From positions 1 to 25,119 of IMG/VR virus record IMGVR_UViG_3300009507_002720: 25,119 nt of DNA; one strand, written 5' to 3'. Positions 10,501 through 19,238 of the stretch are shown in pieces. The number at the start of each line of letters is the position of its first letter. The first letter of the stretch is position 1. Source of the DNA: a virus. A model generated the notes under the pieces. It was not told the DNA's origin, made no database searches, and saw nothing but the letters and a program-made list of their open reading frames with translations. The translations under genes were made by a program, and so were the position numbers.

Positions 10501-10802
10501 TCACCGCTAGATGCTGTAGATTTATTAAAATTTCCTACTTGTGTTGCAAACCTTTCAATGCCAATATCGTCACGCAAGTCTGGTCTTAGTTCAACTGCTT
10601 CGACACGTACATCATTTTGTAATTCAACTGCTTCTGCATCAGTAAGCATGTAATGAGTATTTCTTATACTTGCAGGTCTTTCATTTGCAACTGTTGCCGA
10701 TCTTGTAGGAACATATGGAAGCATATTGTCAGCGACCATGTCTTGTCTAAATGCTACGGGATCTACATCTTTCTTCAGGGTAACAATGTATTCTTTTTCC
10801 AT
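4506..10802 (-). CDS. Giant phage protein: subtilisin-like protease, Calx-beta repeats, Gly-rich module, cupredoxin-like domain, propeller-like region
   Basis: This 2098-aa protein is read from ATG 10802 rather than the TTG one codon earlier; AAGGA lies about 9 nt upstream. Residues 1-80 resemble an I9-type inhibitor propeptide (EYIVTLKKDVD...). Residues about 130-450 form a subtilase domain with a complete set of catalytic residues: Asp142 (IVQDSGI), His188 (DGHGTHVAGI), Asn329 (IAAGNN) and Ser433 (GGTSMAAPQ). Calx-beta-type repeats follow at about 520-620, 620-720, 720-820 and 1306-1435, each with a DEGG-like start and a DTS end. A glycine-rich module lies at 825-1010. A cupredoxin-like segment at about 1440-1540 has His1485, Cys1528, His1531 and Met1534. 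A propeller-like region with repeated 'D..GNI.V.G' strands spans about 1545-1990. The protein ends in an incomplete fifth Calx-beta repeat (ending NVTEDNLTD). It is probably a tail-associated protein that cleaves host surface or virion proteins. It lies between two fibre genes in one operon. Confidence 0.85.
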   Translation of the reverse strand: MEKEYIVTLKKDVDPVAFRQDMVADNMLPYVPTRSATVANERPASIRNTHYMLTDAEAVELQNDVRVEAVELRPDLRDDIGIERFATQVGNFNKSTASSGDNINWGLRRMSALSNPYNSSGAVVGGYTHTLTGTGVDFIVQDSGIQSDHPEFQDSFNISRVQEIDWYQAQSVVSGTLPTGFYTDYDGHGTHVAGIAAGKTYGWAKNSRIYSIKIAGLEGSSDPNNGMPISDIFDVVKEWHKAKTPDVLTGQKRPTVINMSWGYFSRYLYINGGNYRGASWTGNSKNTAYGMTGAFDGTGYRHGVRIASVDADVEELIEAGVHVVIAAGNNYHKIATPTDPDYNNYYTTSFGQTKYYHRGSSPYSTNALMVGNIDSALDADGNEQVAQSSEKGPGVDVYAPGTNIFSATSTTNRFTDAQYNDTSFRIANIGGTSMAAPQIAGLIATYGEIQPSSTTAQTKAWITSSAKTQLDENGNTGTDYTNYRSLMGGTNAYAHQPYNEANVLTIAGDETIVADAGAQEATYALTASASSVDEGGSFTVTLTTTGLVNGTIVPYLITGVESADIADASLSGSFIIGTNQVLNFSVTEDNVFDDGNETFRLALVDIENKFVTVTLVDTSKPDAEYALTTSRDSVGEGETFTITLTASNVLTGTSVPYTVSGVTSADLSDADLTGTLTVGSDTTRTYVVTADGLLEGTETFNFAAAGQDIDVQINDTSNSPITYNLVANTGEVNEGDDFYIDLVVANGVPGVQLPYAITGISATDLSTGSLTGNFVVGSVTRINFTVAEDFTTEGSETLTMSLTSVDNVSTTVTIIDTSTTLVAGDEIATTAGSGSFLIPADVTSVSILAVGAGAGAGTIAALGAGQITGGGGAGAVGIINNLSVTPGQSITYNVGAKGTGNNNGGDTTITYAGTTYVAGGGQTSTAVSINSISPYQRKLGGAGGTTTGAFTISKAGGAGGDSMRFQLGSAIVGGGGGGAGAGSVGGNGTPYNVVLDPSNAQTSPYNWTSTTTGNVRSDNITYSSGIRITLDVASGGSNDYDDEYAYVLGEKIKTVLAQSGTWTDNGVDYDAYYVLIRNGTATPKYVYKSLGKDFGSEATIVLSGSNAQYTFGGVENGASAIETTTTYGSGTFTRSGSYTADEPVTIIEFRGGVATSATDLNTTKLAEVILYAEGNDTVLPALTGGTGGGHGYVANWQSGTGITYGARGGGTTLTKELTGLRGGFASTTVPTLTISGAGNVTTGVAGEAGNNVDTVTPATTSYEVGAGAGGVLVMGLATSGSRTRAESGQDGGIWIMYPGSRDKFEAPELTLSSNKTNANEGSTFTVAVTNNFSTTVPQVLFPYEITGIGTADIDMAGLVTTYGNIRGTLTQVANSKTFTVTADDTFDGTETFNLKLIEDLTKTTQVNENFYLPYMTDNAQSIDVTINDTSDGTQETLTGQVTNSGASGYVWNSGSDRNGTISGLNPPLVFDRNDTISWTINASGHPFYIKDVKGNGTQNQTNAVANQGTTNAIVSYTPTVGGRKYYQCSIHTDMNGEIYIADKHWATTHYGPTTSRSDNTTFQFVAHAGSASSVVIEQLDSGNNKTCALIKYTDRGSPIWRRTFTQNYILTSAIVDSSENIYTGYSGSWNWETNVPSVDYPSDAYITKLNASGTVLWQRSYQDSDGNALGIKEMAFTSDGNIVVVGANYLQNLNSGMWMMKVDITNGDVLTVRKVSPSDKLSVAHDVAVDSTGNIYVTGSELKSDGTEKTVFVRKFNSSLTLQYAKFFYVVAATGTGFEPAGITIDQNDNPIVGLGYVDTPDSGYEQSHILKLNALDGDITTDWVLNDIGEQSITQDYRVTKPKLRDVEFDTRNNKIFAVGEQNLDSTNTNKRGMVISFSEDLGNTKFRNLHTSASSNLNVGLYKCSLDNTLNPNNRLWVSGYGISSTQTSLGRVGGVIASVPINQADGTDTLTVEDWTYEIHGSVSIDSNSPISVHTTGGTVDDTLATAGGLVNGTTSTSVSGFVEYKMVLDTSLQVEPEISLPTYSLSSSQSTVDEGGSFTITLDTTNVANGTNVPYTITGVSSADISGVSLTGTFTILNNSATITINVTEDNLTD

Positions 10803-10813
10803 CAACTAAATCC

Positions 10814-11782
10814 TTATAGTGCCGCTATGCGTGTTTTGAAGTCTGCAAAGTCTGTACTATTTGCTACTTCGGTCTTCATTGTTGCCAATGTTAATGTTTC
10901 TGTTACTGGTGCTACCCAAGCATAGCCTGTTGCCGATCTTGCAAGGACGTCACTTAGGTTACCGCCTGGTAATAAATCACCAATATTTCCTGGAATTAAA
11001 TTACTCAAGTCAGTTAAGTTTGCTACATCACCTGGAATTAAATTAGTTGTATCTGTTAGGTCTGATAAATCAGTTGCAATTAAATTACCATTATCAGTTA
11101 ATCCACCTACATCAGTAATTGTCATATTTTTCCAACCACCGTTTATGTATGCTTCAACATGTCCTGTAGTTGTATTAGCAACTAAAAATCCTTCTGTAGT
11201 AAATGCATTACGAGCCGCTGTTGTGTAACTTGGCGGTATTACTTTTGAAAATGCATTTGCATTTAATGTACCATTAATATTTACAAATGAACTGTTGTGT
11301 CCCATTTCAACATTGCCACTGAGTGTATCATAACCAATGTGTATGTCTTGTCCTTGTGTGCGTAATGCAATATCAGTATTCGAATAAATTACAACTCCAT
11401 TTTGACTTACTTGGACATAATCTTCTGCCGCACTTTCTTGCAGTGTTACAATTCCTTGTGCTTCAAGTGTAATGTTTGCATTTATACCTGTGTTAGTAGT
11501 TGTAATTTCAATGTTATTATCAACAACGTCCCACGTTGTACTTGCAAGTGGTCCTACAACTTTGCTGTTATTGCCGTCTACAAGCAATGTACTGTCTGTT
11601 GCGTGTACACTACCAATTGTATCTACAATTAATGTGCCACCTCCTGTTTGTGCTGACTTAACTTGTTTTAAATCAAGATATAACTCATCAAAGTTATCAT
11701 TTACTTTATCAAATGCTGTGCGTAATGGATCTCCATCACCTTTGTTAGCACTTGTACCTAGGTTAACTATTTGTTTTGCCAT
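10814..11782 (-). CDS. Tagged tail fibre-like protein, 322 aa
   Basis: The N-terminus (MAKQIVNLGTSANKGDGDPL, then RTAFDKVNDNFDELY) is a divergent copy of the tag found in the 183-aa and 2481-aa genes. The middle is beta-rich, as in fibre shafts (TLEAQGIVTLQESAAEDYVQ, IDIALRTQ-like strands). Residues about 225-275 carry a degenerate Asn/Leu repeat seen as NLIATDLSDLTD, NLIPGDVANLTD and NLIPGNIGDL, visible in the DNA as repeated GGAATTAAATTA between 10990 and 11100. The C-terminus is helical (LATMKTEVANSTDFADFKTR). Its ATG shares one base with the stop of the 2481-aa gene (TAATG), so the two are translationally coupled. It is probably a fibre or fibre-tip component made in fixed ratio with that giant protein. 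Confidence 0.8.
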   Translation of the reverse strand: MAKQIVNLGTSANKGDGDPLRTAFDKVNDNFDELYLDLKQVKSAQTGGGTLIVDTIGSVHATDSTLLVDGNNSKVVGPLASTTWDVVDNNIEITTTNTGINANITLEAQGIVTLQESAAEDYVQVSQNGVVIYSNTDIALRTQGQDIHIGYDTLSGNVEMGHNSSFVNINGTLNANAFSKVIPPSYTTAARNAFTTEGFLVANTTTGHVEAYINGGWKNMTITDVGGLTDNGNLIATDLSDLTDTTNLIPGDVANLTDLSNLIPGNIGDLLPGGNLSDVLARSATGYAWVAPVTETLTLATMKTEVANSTDFADFKTRIAAL

Positions 11783-14700
11783 TACACTTTCCCTACTACT
11801 ATTTCAATTGTTCCTCTTTCAGTAGTGTCTTTGGCTTGCAACGCTTTACCAATTACTGTTCCTACTGTTGGATTGTTGTCAACTATTGCATACCCAGCAA
11901 TAGCACTTGATACTAATATATCTCCAGGTTGTGTTTTGCCAATAACTTTACAAGGAACTCTACCTGTTAATGCAACTGGAGTTACAAATTCACCTGTTAA
12001 ATCACTGTTCATTAAGTACGCTGGGTTTTCACTTACGACACCAATTACTTTAGTGTCACCTTTAGTTGCTGTTGTTGTAATTTCTTTTGCACCACCTAGT
12101 ACAATAACTGTACCTGGTTCATACTCTGTATCTGCTGAATAGTTCTCTGCCAAGTCAGCATAACGAGCCTGTGTAGCAGTTCCATCAAATACTGTAGCAT
12201 AAACTGTATTGTATTTTAGTGAAGCAGTACCAATGTTGTACACATTGTTTGTGTCAGGAACAACGCCATCTTTGCTAAATTTAAATGGTGCTTTAGTTGC
12301 CGCTGAATCTTTAACAAGTATACTAACTTCACCTGCGTTAGTTTTACCAGTTCCTGCACCTAGTGCAATACCTGTTGAACCTGTACCTTTTTCATTAGCC
12401 GCTTCAATAAACTGTGTATACATCCAATCCGAACTAATTCGTGCTTGGTTGTTGTATGTTGAGTTTTGCTGAAGTGTACTTTGTGTGTTAGCACCTGAGT
12501 CTCCAACATCAATACTTGCAGTAAATTCTGCTGTAATAGCACTTGTACCTGTCGCTTCAAATATTTGTGCGCCACCAGGTGTAAGCATTTCAATTGTTGT
12601 TGCCGCACCTGACTTAGGTTGTAAAATTACGTTAGTATCTGCCGCGCCTATGATCAAACCAGTTGTTCTAATCATACCATCGGACTTGGTCATTACAATA
12701 CTATCTGCACCACCGGTTGTAGTAATTGTTTGTGCAGTTGGACTTGCTGATGCACCACTAATGTTTGTTAATGCAGTGTTATTTGCAATTTCTTCTATGT
12801 CTGTTAAGTCAACACTACCAGTTTTAAGTGTCACAAATCCATCTGTTACTGTAAAGTCTCCGCTATCAAATACTGCAAGACCTAAGTCTTCTTGAATAAC
12901 TGCGCCACTAACACCACTACCACTTGTAACATCTGCAATAGTACTTGCCGCTTGCATGTTTAGTTTGCTTTGTGCAATCGCCGCCGCAGTATTTACATCT
13001 GCGTTCATTATACTGTTGTCTTTAATATCGTATGAAACTCTGTATTCGTCTGCTAGTCTTGAACCAGTAAATTCTAATTGACTGCTTCCATCAACTGTTG
13101 CATTAACAACTTCATGATGCGGACCACTTACAACTGTACCTGTCGGTTGTGTAATTAATCCTGTTGTACCTGTAATTGTAAATGCTGTAATTCCACCACT
13201 ACCATTAACTGCTGTAATTGTAAATGTTGCATCATTCGCAGGAGTTGCGCCGCCTAGTAAAGTTCCTGCAATAGTCCATGTTTCGTTTTGAACATAACCA
13301 GTACCTGCATTGGTTACATAAGCACTATAATCAGTTCCTCGACCAACGTTAATATTACCGTTTACACCTGCGCCTGCATATGTAACTGTGCCTAATGCAG
13401 TGTTTACATTTTTGGTAGATTCTTCAGTGTGTAAACTTGCTTGTGTAATTGTTCCTGATACTTCTTCATAAACTACTCTTGAAACATTTCCAAGAACTCC
13501 GTCTACTTCGTTATCAATAGCATATATTTCACCAATGTTTGCACCTTGAACCAATTTGCCGTTTGCTGTTAACGGACCATCTGCAATATTATCTGCATCG
13601 ACCATTATTACTCTGTAACCACTTCTGTGCATGATTTGATCTTTATAGAAATCTGCATCTGTTTGGACATTGCCTGCCGGCTTTTCTAGTGTTACATCAC
13701 GCATACCGTCAATGGTATTATACTGTTCTACAACATTATCAACGTATGCTTTGTTTACTGCATCTGAATCTTGTGATGGTGCTTGGACATTAATAATTCT
13801 ATTACTACCCATGTTCAAGTTACCTGTCATTGCCGCATGACCATCTCTTGGAACTGTACCGCCACCAATAACATTGTTCACTGGTAGACCATTATGATCC
13901 CAACCTAAACGTCTGTTTACATATCCTCGTACTGCGTTTTGTGTTGGAACAATATCTGATCCATTTTGTGTCATGCCATCGTCAGTACTAAATTCACTAA
14001 CAACAACACCACGTTTAAAACCAATACCGTCCAAGTTACTTAACGCAATACTACCTGCGAATGTAACTGTACCAGTGCCTTGGTCAACTGTAAAGAATCT
14101 ACCTACACGGAAGAAACCGTCTTGGTCTGTACTTACGTAGAACACTCTACCTTTTGAACGCTCTTGTACTTCGTATGATTGATTAGGTTGTCTTGGTGCA
14201 CCTAGTAGTACACTTGGATAGTTACTAGTGTTGTATGATCCTGTACCAATGTCTAAGAAGTCATGTCCTGTTGCTCTTGTAAGTGAAATATTAATTGTAA
14301 TATCACCTGGAGAACCTGCTGGCAAACCAATTCTAATTGTATTTGCTTGTCCGCCATTTAATACTACTGGAAGATGAAGACCTGTTGCATTGTTCGTTAA
14401 GTTATGATCAAGTTTACCGCTTGGGTTAGTTGCGTCAGTTATGTCTTCAATTTTAATAACTGCATAACCAACAAAGTCTAAGTAATCAACAACTTTGTGT
14501 GCTTTACCTTCCCATGTAAAGATCATGTCACCTCTACGTAATCTTGCAATGTCTGAAACTTCTGTAAGTTCTGCAATCGCAATACCTACGTCACCTTTGG
14601 TAGCACCTAATGTAGTTCCACCAAAGCCTACTGCTGGTGTATCGCTTGTATGGTTAGTATCTACAATAACTCTAACATAATCGTAAGTAGCATCAAAGCC

Positions 14701-17700
14701 CATTAAGATTTCATCACTTGGTAAATTTTCACCTGTTGTTTCTGTAGTTGTAAATTCTGTTGTTCTGTATGTAAATCCTGGACGTTCGTCGAATTCAAAT
14801 GCTGTACTTGGACGAATTGTAAGTCTACCTGTGTCTAACACATTGTCAACAATAACAACTTGGTTATGTCTATATGAAACAAAATGCCCATGCTTTAGTC
14901 CTTCAAGTAAACCGTCATTACTAAATCCTGCTGATGCAGTACTAAAACTTAATTTGTAAACTTGACCATCATAAATTGGAGTATCAGTTGTAACGTTTAC
15001 AGTACCACTGGACGTAACTGTTAAAATTTTACCGTCGCCGTCGACTGTTGCAACTGTAATTGTACAATCATGTGTACTAGTTGTACCGTCTAGTTTTGTT
15101 CCATCTACAACAAATGTATCACCTACTTGATAATTTATACCTGGTGCAAGAATATATGATACATATGTGCCTCCGCCTTGACGTGTTTTTTGTACATCAA
15201 ATTTAGCGTTAGTACCTGATGCTGTTGCTGTGTATGCAACATCATTATGTCCATCTACTCTAAAGTTTGCTACTTTTGCAATACTAGAAACTTCATATCT
15301 TCCGTAGTTTCCGTTTGTGTGTAAAATATTAATTTCACCTCTGTTTTGAGGTAATGACTCAAAGTCAAATACATGAACACTTAGTTGTTCTTGTGTAAGT
15401 AATATTCCTGCCGCACTCACATCTGATGGTACTCCGATTGCTGTACTATCATTTAATGTTACTGCTCCGGTGGTATTAAATGTACCAGTTACACTTTTTA
15501 AATATAAAACTTTACCTGCTGTTTCAAAAACAACTTCACCTGTAGCACCAGTGCCTGCTTGAGTAACTGTATGTCCTACGCCACTTGGACCTGAACCACC
15601 TTCTGCTACTGCACCGATTACATCTGAAAACGTTAGAATAGTAGCGGCTTCTGTTGTTCTAGCAACCTTAGCCATGTTATCACGTAATGTAACTGCGTCT
15701 GGAACTTCGTTTGGATCACTACCATTAGCAACTAATCCATATTCACCATAAGCGTTAGAACCGTTAAGTGATCTAATTTCGCCACCGTTGTTTGCGTAAT
15801 ATGCTGTCCAACAATAGTAAGTAAACTGTGATACCATTTCTGATAATGCACCGTTTGTAACTACTAGTCCGTAACCTAAGTCATTAACCTGTGTAAAGTC
15901 ATTACCAAGCATACTTCTGTTACCAGCAGTTTGAACAGTAATTTCAATTGGGTTAATTGAACTTGCATTATCTAATACAACTGAGCCGTATAATGTTCCT
16001 GTAAATCCTGCTTTTGAATTTGAACTTGGATCAAGAATAAGTGTTGCTGTACCTAGTGTTGGATCCCAGTTTCTAACTGCGTTAACCTGAAAACGTCTAC
16101 CTTCCATATAGAATGGTGACGGTACTTGTGGTTTTTTAACAAACAACCCTTGACCGGATTGTGAACGTACATCAATTTTAAATGCTGTTTGTTTATTAAT
16201 AACTTCCATAGGAACGTTACCAACAAATGCATCAACAAACATACCACCTCTAAATGCCTGTCTGTTTAATGAGCGTGAAAAACTTGAACCTGTTTGACAA
16301 TATGGTGATTTAGTTTTAACTTGACCATCTGGGTCAAGCACCATCATAAATCCACCGTGTCCTGTAACAGAACAGTTTCTTACAATAGTTCCATCGTTAC
16401 ACAAGAACACATCAAGTTCATTGTTATTTTTTGGTGGGTTAATATTTGCGTTAAATGCAAATGCTACACAATCAACAAGTGCATCTAAATTTGTGTATGC
16501 GTTTGCTTCTACAGTTAAACTTGGATCAATAACTTGTTCTTCAATTACTTGTGTTGCTGTAACTGCATTGTTTTGTAAAATAGTATTTGCTAAGGTACTA
16601 ATATATTGTATTGCCGCTTCAGTTTCTGTTTCTTGACCTGCAACTGCACCGGCGTAGTATGCACCTTGATTTGTTAATGAACTTTCTCGACCGCCATATA
16701 CTAAGTCAGCCGCTAGTCCTTTTACAATTAATCTTGTGTCTCTACGACATTTAGTTTGATTGTAAGTTAAACTTGGATATGTTGTGTTTACAAAACTAAT
16801 AACTTCTTCAACAATAAATTCTAAGTTTTTCGTAAGTATTTTAGAAGCAATTGGAAACTTACCTGGATTAGTAATACCAAAGTTACTTACATTTGTATCT
16901 TTAGTTGGGTCTGTTAAATAGTGTCTACCAAACCAACCAATTGGATTACCTGTTAATGGATTAATATAGCGTGATCCATTTGTAGGTAAGTTAGTATCTT
17001 TAACACCTGTTACACTAGTTGCCGCATCACCTGTTAGTCCATCAAATTCTTCATCACGATAGAAGTATACATTGGCCCAAGGAGACTGTGAACTACCTTT
17101 TTTAGGTTTAATAATTACACGTCTAAACTCGTCACCTTTTAATGAAACGTTTGCAGGCAATCTAATCGGAAAGTGTTCTTCGTAAGTACCTGACTCAATT
17201 CTAATACTAATTTGACTAAATTTAATTGTATTAGCATATTCAATTTCTTCACCTACTATAAACTCTATTGGTTCTAAAAGTTGTAGTTCTAAAATATCTG
17301 TATTAGTAGGATTAGATGGATTTAAATTTTCACTTTGGTATTCAACAACTCTACCTAATGCGCCTGACTCTTTACCACGTATAACTTTACCTGGTAAAAT
17401 ATCTGTGTTGTCTGGATCACCTTGGTCAACGTAGTCATTGTTAGTACCATTAGTAATTTGAAGGCTGTATGTACTACCATCTACAATAGCCGGAGCATCA
17501 AATACATTACCGTCATTAATAATACTTGTAATAATATCAAATTTTGCATCAACTGAATTACGTGCAGTCGCATCTGTTTGATATCCTGAATTTATATATT
17601 GTGTGTAAACTGACTGATATGTTGTACCTGGACTAAGATTTTGTAGTACTAAATTTACAAGTCCTTTTAAGAAAGTAATACCTGCAAGTGTTTCAGTTTT

Positions 17701-19227
17701 CTGTGTAGTAATAGCCGCTGTTGCACTTGCGTTGGCGTAGTATCTAATACCAGCACGTCTTGACAAAAAGTTAGCATTGTTACCAGTTAGTGTATCAAGC
17801 GTAACAGCATCGATCATCAATCCTACATCACGCGAACAAATATCTTTATCATATGTAAAGTTTGGATATGTTGCATTAAGATATCCTATAACTTCTGCTC
17901 TAATCCAATTTCTGTTTTCTTTAAGTAATTCACGTACATTATTACGACCTGACGGAATACTTAGTACATCAGCACTAGTAATTACAGTAGGTACTGTAAA
18001 TGACGAGTGTGTAATTGTTTGTGCATAGTTACCTAGTTCAAATTTAGAAGCAATTTGTAATTCTTCTGCTCTACGTGCCGCGGCACCAATCGACGCAAGT
18101 GCATATGAATTACTTCTACCTGCTTTGCCCGGTGCTGTCTTAAGATATCTATCATCGCCTTTTGTACTAACGTATAAGTTACTTGCACTTAGACCTTCTT
18201 GTTGATCAACATATAATTTTGTAGCAACTTGTAGATCCTCAGGATCGGTATTGGCTGTTCCTGCTAGTGAGCCTGGATGGTCGTGTGCAAATAATGCACC
18301 GGTCATTGTGTCGCCTGCTCTACGCACAACACTCTTACGTGGTAATGCTTCGTTTGCTAGATAATATCCTGCTAAGGCTGTGTCTAATCCTTGGTCAACA
18401 AGTTTATGAACACCTGCAACTACTGTTCCTGTAATAGCAATACTATTTGTATTAGCAATAGCATCTGCTGAACTTGTATGTAAACTAATTGTATTATCAT
18501 CTGCAATACGAGTATAATAAATTGTGTCTTTAACAAGACCTGTTAGTGCTGATCCTGTTGACGTATATTTGTAACTTTGTCCGTTACTTGCTCTATCAAG
18601 ACCGTGATCCTGTACTTGTAAATCTTGTGTTGATACAATTCCTGTAATGTCTAATGTATATTCTGAAGCGTCTGCAGGCTCATCACGTAGTCCTCCCATT
18701 TTACCTGGGTTAGTTGCTTTTGGATATCTTTGATCGTTGTATTCTTTATCTGGTACTAGGTCGTGTATAGTATAATTGCCGCCGTACTTTGATGTAAATG
18801 CCGCCGCATCTGCTGTTGTAATACTTACATTACCAATTGAATATTCTGCGGCATTCATGTGACCGCCTAGTTGTGGACTAGTGTCTCCCGAAACATTTGT
18901 TCTACCTGCTTGAATTAATAATTTGCCTGCTTGTGTTACGTTGAACACAATAGTATCGTCTGCAGGATCTCCAGTAATAGCACCATTTGAAACTAGTTCT
19001 AATGCTTCAACTCCGTCCTCAGCAGTGTTAACTGCAAGTACTCTACTTGCTAGTCCTGTATAATCATCTGGTGTATCACTTAAACTTCTAAAGTTAATTT
19101 GTCCGCCGATGCCAAATACTGCGTATAGTTCTTGAAAGTTTTCGTTGGATTTACGAAACGATTCACGTAAACTATCACCTGTACCGTCGTTACCTTCTAC
19201 ACCAATATCAATAATTTCTCTTGCCAT
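11782..19227 (-). CDS. Giant tail fibre / virion structural protein, 2481 aa
   Basis: The N-terminal tag reads MAREIIDIGVEGNDGTGDSL, then RESFRKSNENFQELY. Phage fibre motifs include GDTMTGALF, QVATKLYVDQQ (about 325-350) and MTGNLNMGSNRIINVQ with DAVNKAYVD further on. Two related segments near residues 431 and 797 contain 'N..FI..E...Y...TYP...Y....C.RD', an internal duplication. About 665-700 (RIESGTYEEHFPIRLPANVS) resembles the start of a right-handed beta-helix. Around 945 is a CSVTGHGG...PYCQTGSSFSRSLN stretch. The last 125 residues (YADLAENYSADTEYEPGTVI onward) resemble the C-terminal Peptidase_G2-type domain of phage fibres, which is cleaved off after trimerisation in some phages. A GGAG ribosome site precedes the ATG. 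HesB/IscA-like lies 11 nt upstream; the 322-aa gene overlaps its stop. It is probably a trimeric long fibre. Confidence 0.85.
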   Translation of the reverse strand: MAREIIDIGVEGNDGTGDSLRESFRKSNENFQELYAVFGIGGQINFRSLSDTPDDYTGLASRVLAVNTAEDGVEALELVSNGAITGDPADDTIVFNVTQAGKLLIQAGRTNVSGDTSPQLGGHMNAAEYSIGNVSITTADAAAFTSKYGGNYTIHDLVPDKEYNDQRYPKATNPGKMGGLRDEPADASEYTLDITGIVSTQDLQVQDHGLDRASNGQSYKYTSTGSALTGLVKDTIYYTRIADDNTISLHTSSADAIANTNSIAITGTVVAGVHKLVDQGLDTALAGYYLANEALPRKSVVRRAGDTMTGALFAHDHPGSLAGTANTDPEDLQVATKLYVDQQEGLSASNLYVSTKGDDRYLKTAPGKAGRSNSYALASIGAAARRAEELQIASKFELGNYAQTITHSSFTVPTVITSADVLSIPSGRNNVRELLKENRNWIRAEVIGYLNATYPNFTYDKDICSRDVGLMIDAVTLDTLTGNNANFLSRRAGIRYYANASATAAITTQKTETLAGITFLKGLVNLVLQNLSPGTTYQSVYTQYINSGYQTDATARNSVDAKFDIITSIINDGNVFDAPAIVDGSTYSLQITNGTNNDYVDQGDPDNTDILPGKVIRGKESGALGRVVEYQSENLNPSNPTNTDILELQLLEPIEFIVGEEIEYANTIKFSQISIRIESGTYEEHFPIRLPANVSLKGDEFRRVIIKPKKGSSQSPWANVYFYRDEEFDGLTGDAATSVTGVKDTNLPTNGSRYINPLTGNPIGWFGRHYLTDPTKDTNVSNFGITNPGKFPIASKILTKNLEFIVEEVISFVNTTYPSLTYNQTKCRRDTRLIVKGLAADLVYGGRESSLTNQGAYYAGAVAGQETETEAAIQYISTLANTILQNNAVTATQVIEEQVIDPSLTVEANAYTNLDALVDCVAFAFNANINPPKNNNELDVFLCNDGTIVRNCSVTGHGGFMMVLDPDGQVKTKSPYCQTGSSFSRSLNRQAFRGGMFVDAFVGNVPMEVINKQTAFKIDVRSQSGQGLFVKKPQVPSPFYMEGRRFQVNAVRNWDPTLGTATLILDPSSNSKAGFTGTLYGSVVLDNASSINPIEITVQTAGNRSMLGNDFTQVNDLGYGLVVTNGALSEMVSQFTYYCWTAYYANNGGEIRSLNGSNAYGEYGLVANGSDPNEVPDAVTLRDNMAKVARTTEAATILTFSDVIGAVAEGGSGPSGVGHTVTQAGTGATGEVVFETAGKVLYLKSVTGTFNTTGAVTLNDSTAIGVPSDVSAAGILLTQEQLSVHVFDFESLPQNRGEINILHTNGNYGRYEVSSIAKVANFRVDGHNDVAYTATASGTNAKFDVQKTRQGGGTYVSYILAPGINYQVGDTFVVDGTKLDGTTSTHDCTITVATVDGDGKILTVTSSGTVNVTTDTPIYDGQVYKLSFSTASAGFSNDGLLEGLKHGHFVSYRHNQVVIVDNVLDTGRLTIRPSTAFEFDERPGFTYRTTEFTTTETTGENLPSDEILMGFDATYDYVRVIVDTNHTSDTPAVGFGGTTLGATKGDVGIAIAELTEVSDIARLRRGDMIFTWEGKAHKVVDYLDFVGYAVIKIEDITDATNPSGKLDHNLTNNATGLHLPVVLNGGQANTIRIGLPAGSPGDITINISLTRATGHDFLDIGTGSYNTSNYPSVLLGAPRQPNQSYEVQERSKGRVFYVSTDQDGFFRVGRFFTVDQGTGTVTFAGSIALSNLDGIGFKRGVVVSEFSTDDGMTQNGSDIVPTQNAVRGYVNRRLGWDHNGLPVNNVIGGGTVPRDGHAAMTGNLNMGSNRIINVQAPSQDSDAVNKAYVDNVVEQYNTIDGMRDVTLEKPAGNVQTDADFYKDQIMHRSGYRVIMVDADNIADGPLTANGKLVQGANIGEIYAIDNEVDGVLGNVSRVVYEEVSGTITQASLHTEESTKNVNTALGTVTYAGAGVNGNINVGRGTDYSAYVTNAGTGYVQNETWTIAGTLLGGATPANDATFTITAVNGSGGITAFTITGTTGLITQPTGTVVSGPHHEVVNATVDGSSQLEFTGSRLADEYRVSYDIKDNSIMNADVNTAAAIAQSKLNMQAASTIADVTSGSGVSGAVIQEDLGLAVFDSGDFTVTDGFVTLKTGSVDLTDIEEIANNTALTNISGASASPTAQTITTTGGADSIVMTKSDGMIRTTGLIIGAADTNVILQPKSGAATTIEMLTPGGAQIFEATGTSAITAEFTASIDVGDSGANTQSTLQQNSTYNNQARISSDWMYTQFIEAANEKGTGSTGIALGAGTGKTNAGEVSILVKDSAATKAPFKFSKDGVVPDTNNVYNIGTASLKYNTVYATVFDGTATQARYADLAENYSADTEYEPGTVIVLGGAKEITTTATKGDTKVIGVVSENPAYLMNSDLTGEFVTPVALTGRVPCKVIGKTQPGDILVSSAIAGYAIVDNNPTVGTVIGKALQAKDTTERGTIEIVVGKV

Positions 19228-19238
19228 ATTTTACTCCA

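Noticed and set aside
11472-12142. Two overlapping plus-strand frames over the junction of the 322- and 2481-aa genes
   Set aside because: Antisense shadows of well-supported fibre genes; no ribosome sites and hydrophobic composition typical of reversed Thr/Gly-rich sequence.
12360-12608. Minus-strand Gln/Lys/Leu-rich frame inside the 2481-aa gene
   Set aside because: Out-of-frame shadow of the real gene with no start context.
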